This document shows, piece after piece, positions 63,701 through 64,000 of a DNA stretch of 64,000 nt. Position numbers and translations under genes: made by a program. The notes beneath the pieces were generated by a model. The model did no database searches and was not told where the DNA came from. It saw nothing but the letters and a program-made list of their open reading frames with translations. Location: positions 310,001 through 374,000 of the forward strand of contig NZ_JAATNW010000005.1 in NCBI RefSeq assembly GCF_012911815.1, read 5' to 3'. Origin of the DNA: Alteromonas ponticola (GTDB lineage: Bacteria; Pseudomonadota; Gammaproteobacteria; Enterobacterales; Alteromonadaceae). Each line of letters opens with the position of its first letter. Positions within the stretch are counted from its first letter, which is position 1.

Positions 63701-63901
63701 TGTTTTGGTGATCAGTAATTCTACTTTATCCGCAGGTAACCCAGGGTATTGGGTAGTGACGACGGCCTCCCGAACAGTTACGCTGGGGTCTTCCTGTGCA
63801 GGCAGGTTGAAATAACTAAACAGGCCAAACAACATCATGGCAACCACTATCGCCAACATGAGGCGGTTGTGCACCAGGCTTAGCTCAGACATGGACTTCA
63901 T
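60782..63901 (-). CDS. RND-family efflux pump permease
   Basis: 1039 residues, about 12 helices with two large periplasmic loops. Typical RND parts: GLFSYFNLPAQEDPSVTVRE at the start, porter-domain motifs, IVVVEDFKRRLELGETREQA in helix 4 region (the D pair of the proton relay), and ALAGIIVNNGIVLIERIDTE with PILMSAFTTILGLVPLMLSG in the second half. The HAE-1-type loops suggest export of drugs or other amphiphiles rather than metals. The gene for its membrane-fusion partner ends 11 bp upstream, so the two are one operon. No regulator is in view. Confidence 0.92.
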   Translation of the reverse strand: MKSMSELSLVHNRLMLAIVVAMMLFGLFSYFNLPAQEDPSVTVREAVVTTQYPGLPADKVELLITKTLEEAARKLPEVKEIRSVSMTGQSILHVQIQDRYFELEQIWDDLRDELEQVRNQLPEGTSTPLVNDNFGDVAVLTVALVADKSYPLGERFDIAQHIRDSMFKVEGVKRIDLLGVIPEQITIEFNNGKLAQMGLSPAQLVDNLQQQNIIQPGGTVDANGTNFTIQPSGYFESVEAVEEALVALPGQQETVPLKDIADVSRNLVDPPSQTAFYKGERAIIFAIAKNDNTDVLEFTPAMEQLMTELNDTLPAGIALETITRQADVVELAVNGVSINVLETLAIVCTVVVLFLGVRAGLIVGAIVPGVILLTIAVMALTGMTLERMSLATLIISLGILVDNGIVVVEDFKRRLELGETREQALHDCSRELAFPLLTSSLTTILVFLPLMLAESPSGEYTRSVSLIILISLIISWILSQTITPFLCYHFIPDTVKQEEQTQRFNLSRLFNRLNPSYESLLRKVLHVRGLFMLGMLGLFVIGVFAMTQVPTKFFPDSDRSQILIYLDMPAGSSIKDTEAAMQKIFQRLDDKQQFPHVKKHVGYGGFGGPRFVLSLTPVDPEPSKGFIMVDVGEREYTNPTIDSLRSMFAAEFPGVFARVSKMFLGPSDSSKIDIQVKGPDKDLLFATAQKIEQLLASQPGAYDIKNDWENRVTQIKLNINQQKARRAGVSSSDIAQTLNTYFSGRIITQYLEGDDILPIVVQAADDERYNLARIKSVNIYSQSRNVSVPLTQVADIKFETGFARIARENLFRTITVEGKSKVHNAEELKPLLSDQINQLRASLPYGYEIEYDGVIEESKNSQESLNKYLPLCLGLIVLLLIAQFRSYRKTLIIVLTIPLIVIGAALGLLVMRADLGFMVILGLYALAGIIVNNGIVLIERIDTERSEFCLEKNHDIGESEAIVSASVRRLRPILMSAFTTILGLVPLMLSGDVLFYGMAAAIAFGLAIGTLLTLGVVPVMYSLLFKLTPKDDGRCRYSD

Positions 63902-63912
63902 TGCTTAGCCCC

Positions 63913-64000
63913 TTATTCGTTAAATAACCTGGGCTTACCAGAGTCGACGTTCACCCGCTGGCCTTGCTTTAAGAAATCAACTCCTGCCCTGACCACTTCT
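63913..64000 (-). CDS. Membrane-fusion protein of the RND pump (last 28 codons)
   Basis: Only the C-terminus is in the window: the minus-strand frame ends EVVRAGVDFLKQGQRVNVDS, then GKPRLFNE and TAA at 63913-63915. The G-x-x-F-L-x-x-G-Q-x-V pattern is the end of periplasmic adaptor (HlyD/MFP) proteins. The rest lies beyond base 64000. Distance of 11 bp to the pump gene supports co-transcription. Confidence 0.75.
   Translation of the reverse strand, partial: EVVRAGVDFLKQGQRVNVDSGKPRLFNE

Overview
The window is a single chromosomal segment of a marine gammaproteobacterium, most likely Alteromonadales/Alteromonadaceae. This rests on several traits together: long-form PstC/PstA, a vps/syp-like exopolysaccharide export block, a short class I adenylate cyclase, an Mrp-type antiporter operon with three MrpD-like subunits, and a dense set of c-di-GMP and chemotaxis proteins. 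No tRNA, rRNA, insertion sequence, prophage or CRISPR array was found. The species placement is inference from gene content, not from a marker gene.

Layout. 1-2 kb: 5' part of polyphosphate kinase (ppk1, minus) behind a GcvR-like ACT protein, with a Pho-box-like element between them. 2-9 kb: a methyltransferase, a full bacteriophytochrome hybrid kinase, an OxyR-type regulator and a tightly overlapped ECF sigma / membrane anti-sigma-like / periplasmic coiled-coil trio. 9-12 kb: hppD plus a glyoxalase-fold protein, a divergent MarR regulator with paired inverted repeats in the shared promoter region, and azoR. 12-33 kb: an exopolysaccharide locus with an initiating phosphoglycosyltransferase, outer-membrane barrel, short Wza-like export protein, Wzc-like kinase, CpsB phosphatase, two Wzy/WaaL-like membrane proteins, four glycosyltransferases, two different sulfotransferases, a pyruvyltransferase, a flippase and a beta-helix lipoprotein. 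The product is predicted to be sulfated and pyruvylated. 34-39 kb: a four-gene overlapped operon (outer-membrane barrel, small PstS-like periplasmic protein, diguanylate cyclase, EAL phosphodiesterase). 39-45 kb: short class I adenylate cyclase, a porin, and a chemoreceptor with a duplicated helical sensor module. 45-52.4 kb: ten overlapping minus-strand genes of an Mrp-like cation/proton antiporter. 52.7-60.5 kb: phoU-pstB-pstA-pstC-pstS with a well-formed Pho box, then pit and its DUF47 partner. 60.8-64 kb: an RND efflux pump and the last codons of its membrane-fusion partner.

Themes. Phosphate is prominent: Pst and Pit uptake, PhoU, ppk1, two Pho boxes and a PstS-like protein inside a c-di-GMP operon. 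The surface polysaccharide locus has a candidate sigma-54 promoter, so it may be switched by an enhancer-binding regulator located elsewhere.

The two most unusual units are the barrel / PstS-like / DGC / PDE operon at 34.1-39.3 kb and the sulfotransferase-rich polysaccharide locus. All assignments come from reading motifs and layout; no similarity search was run.
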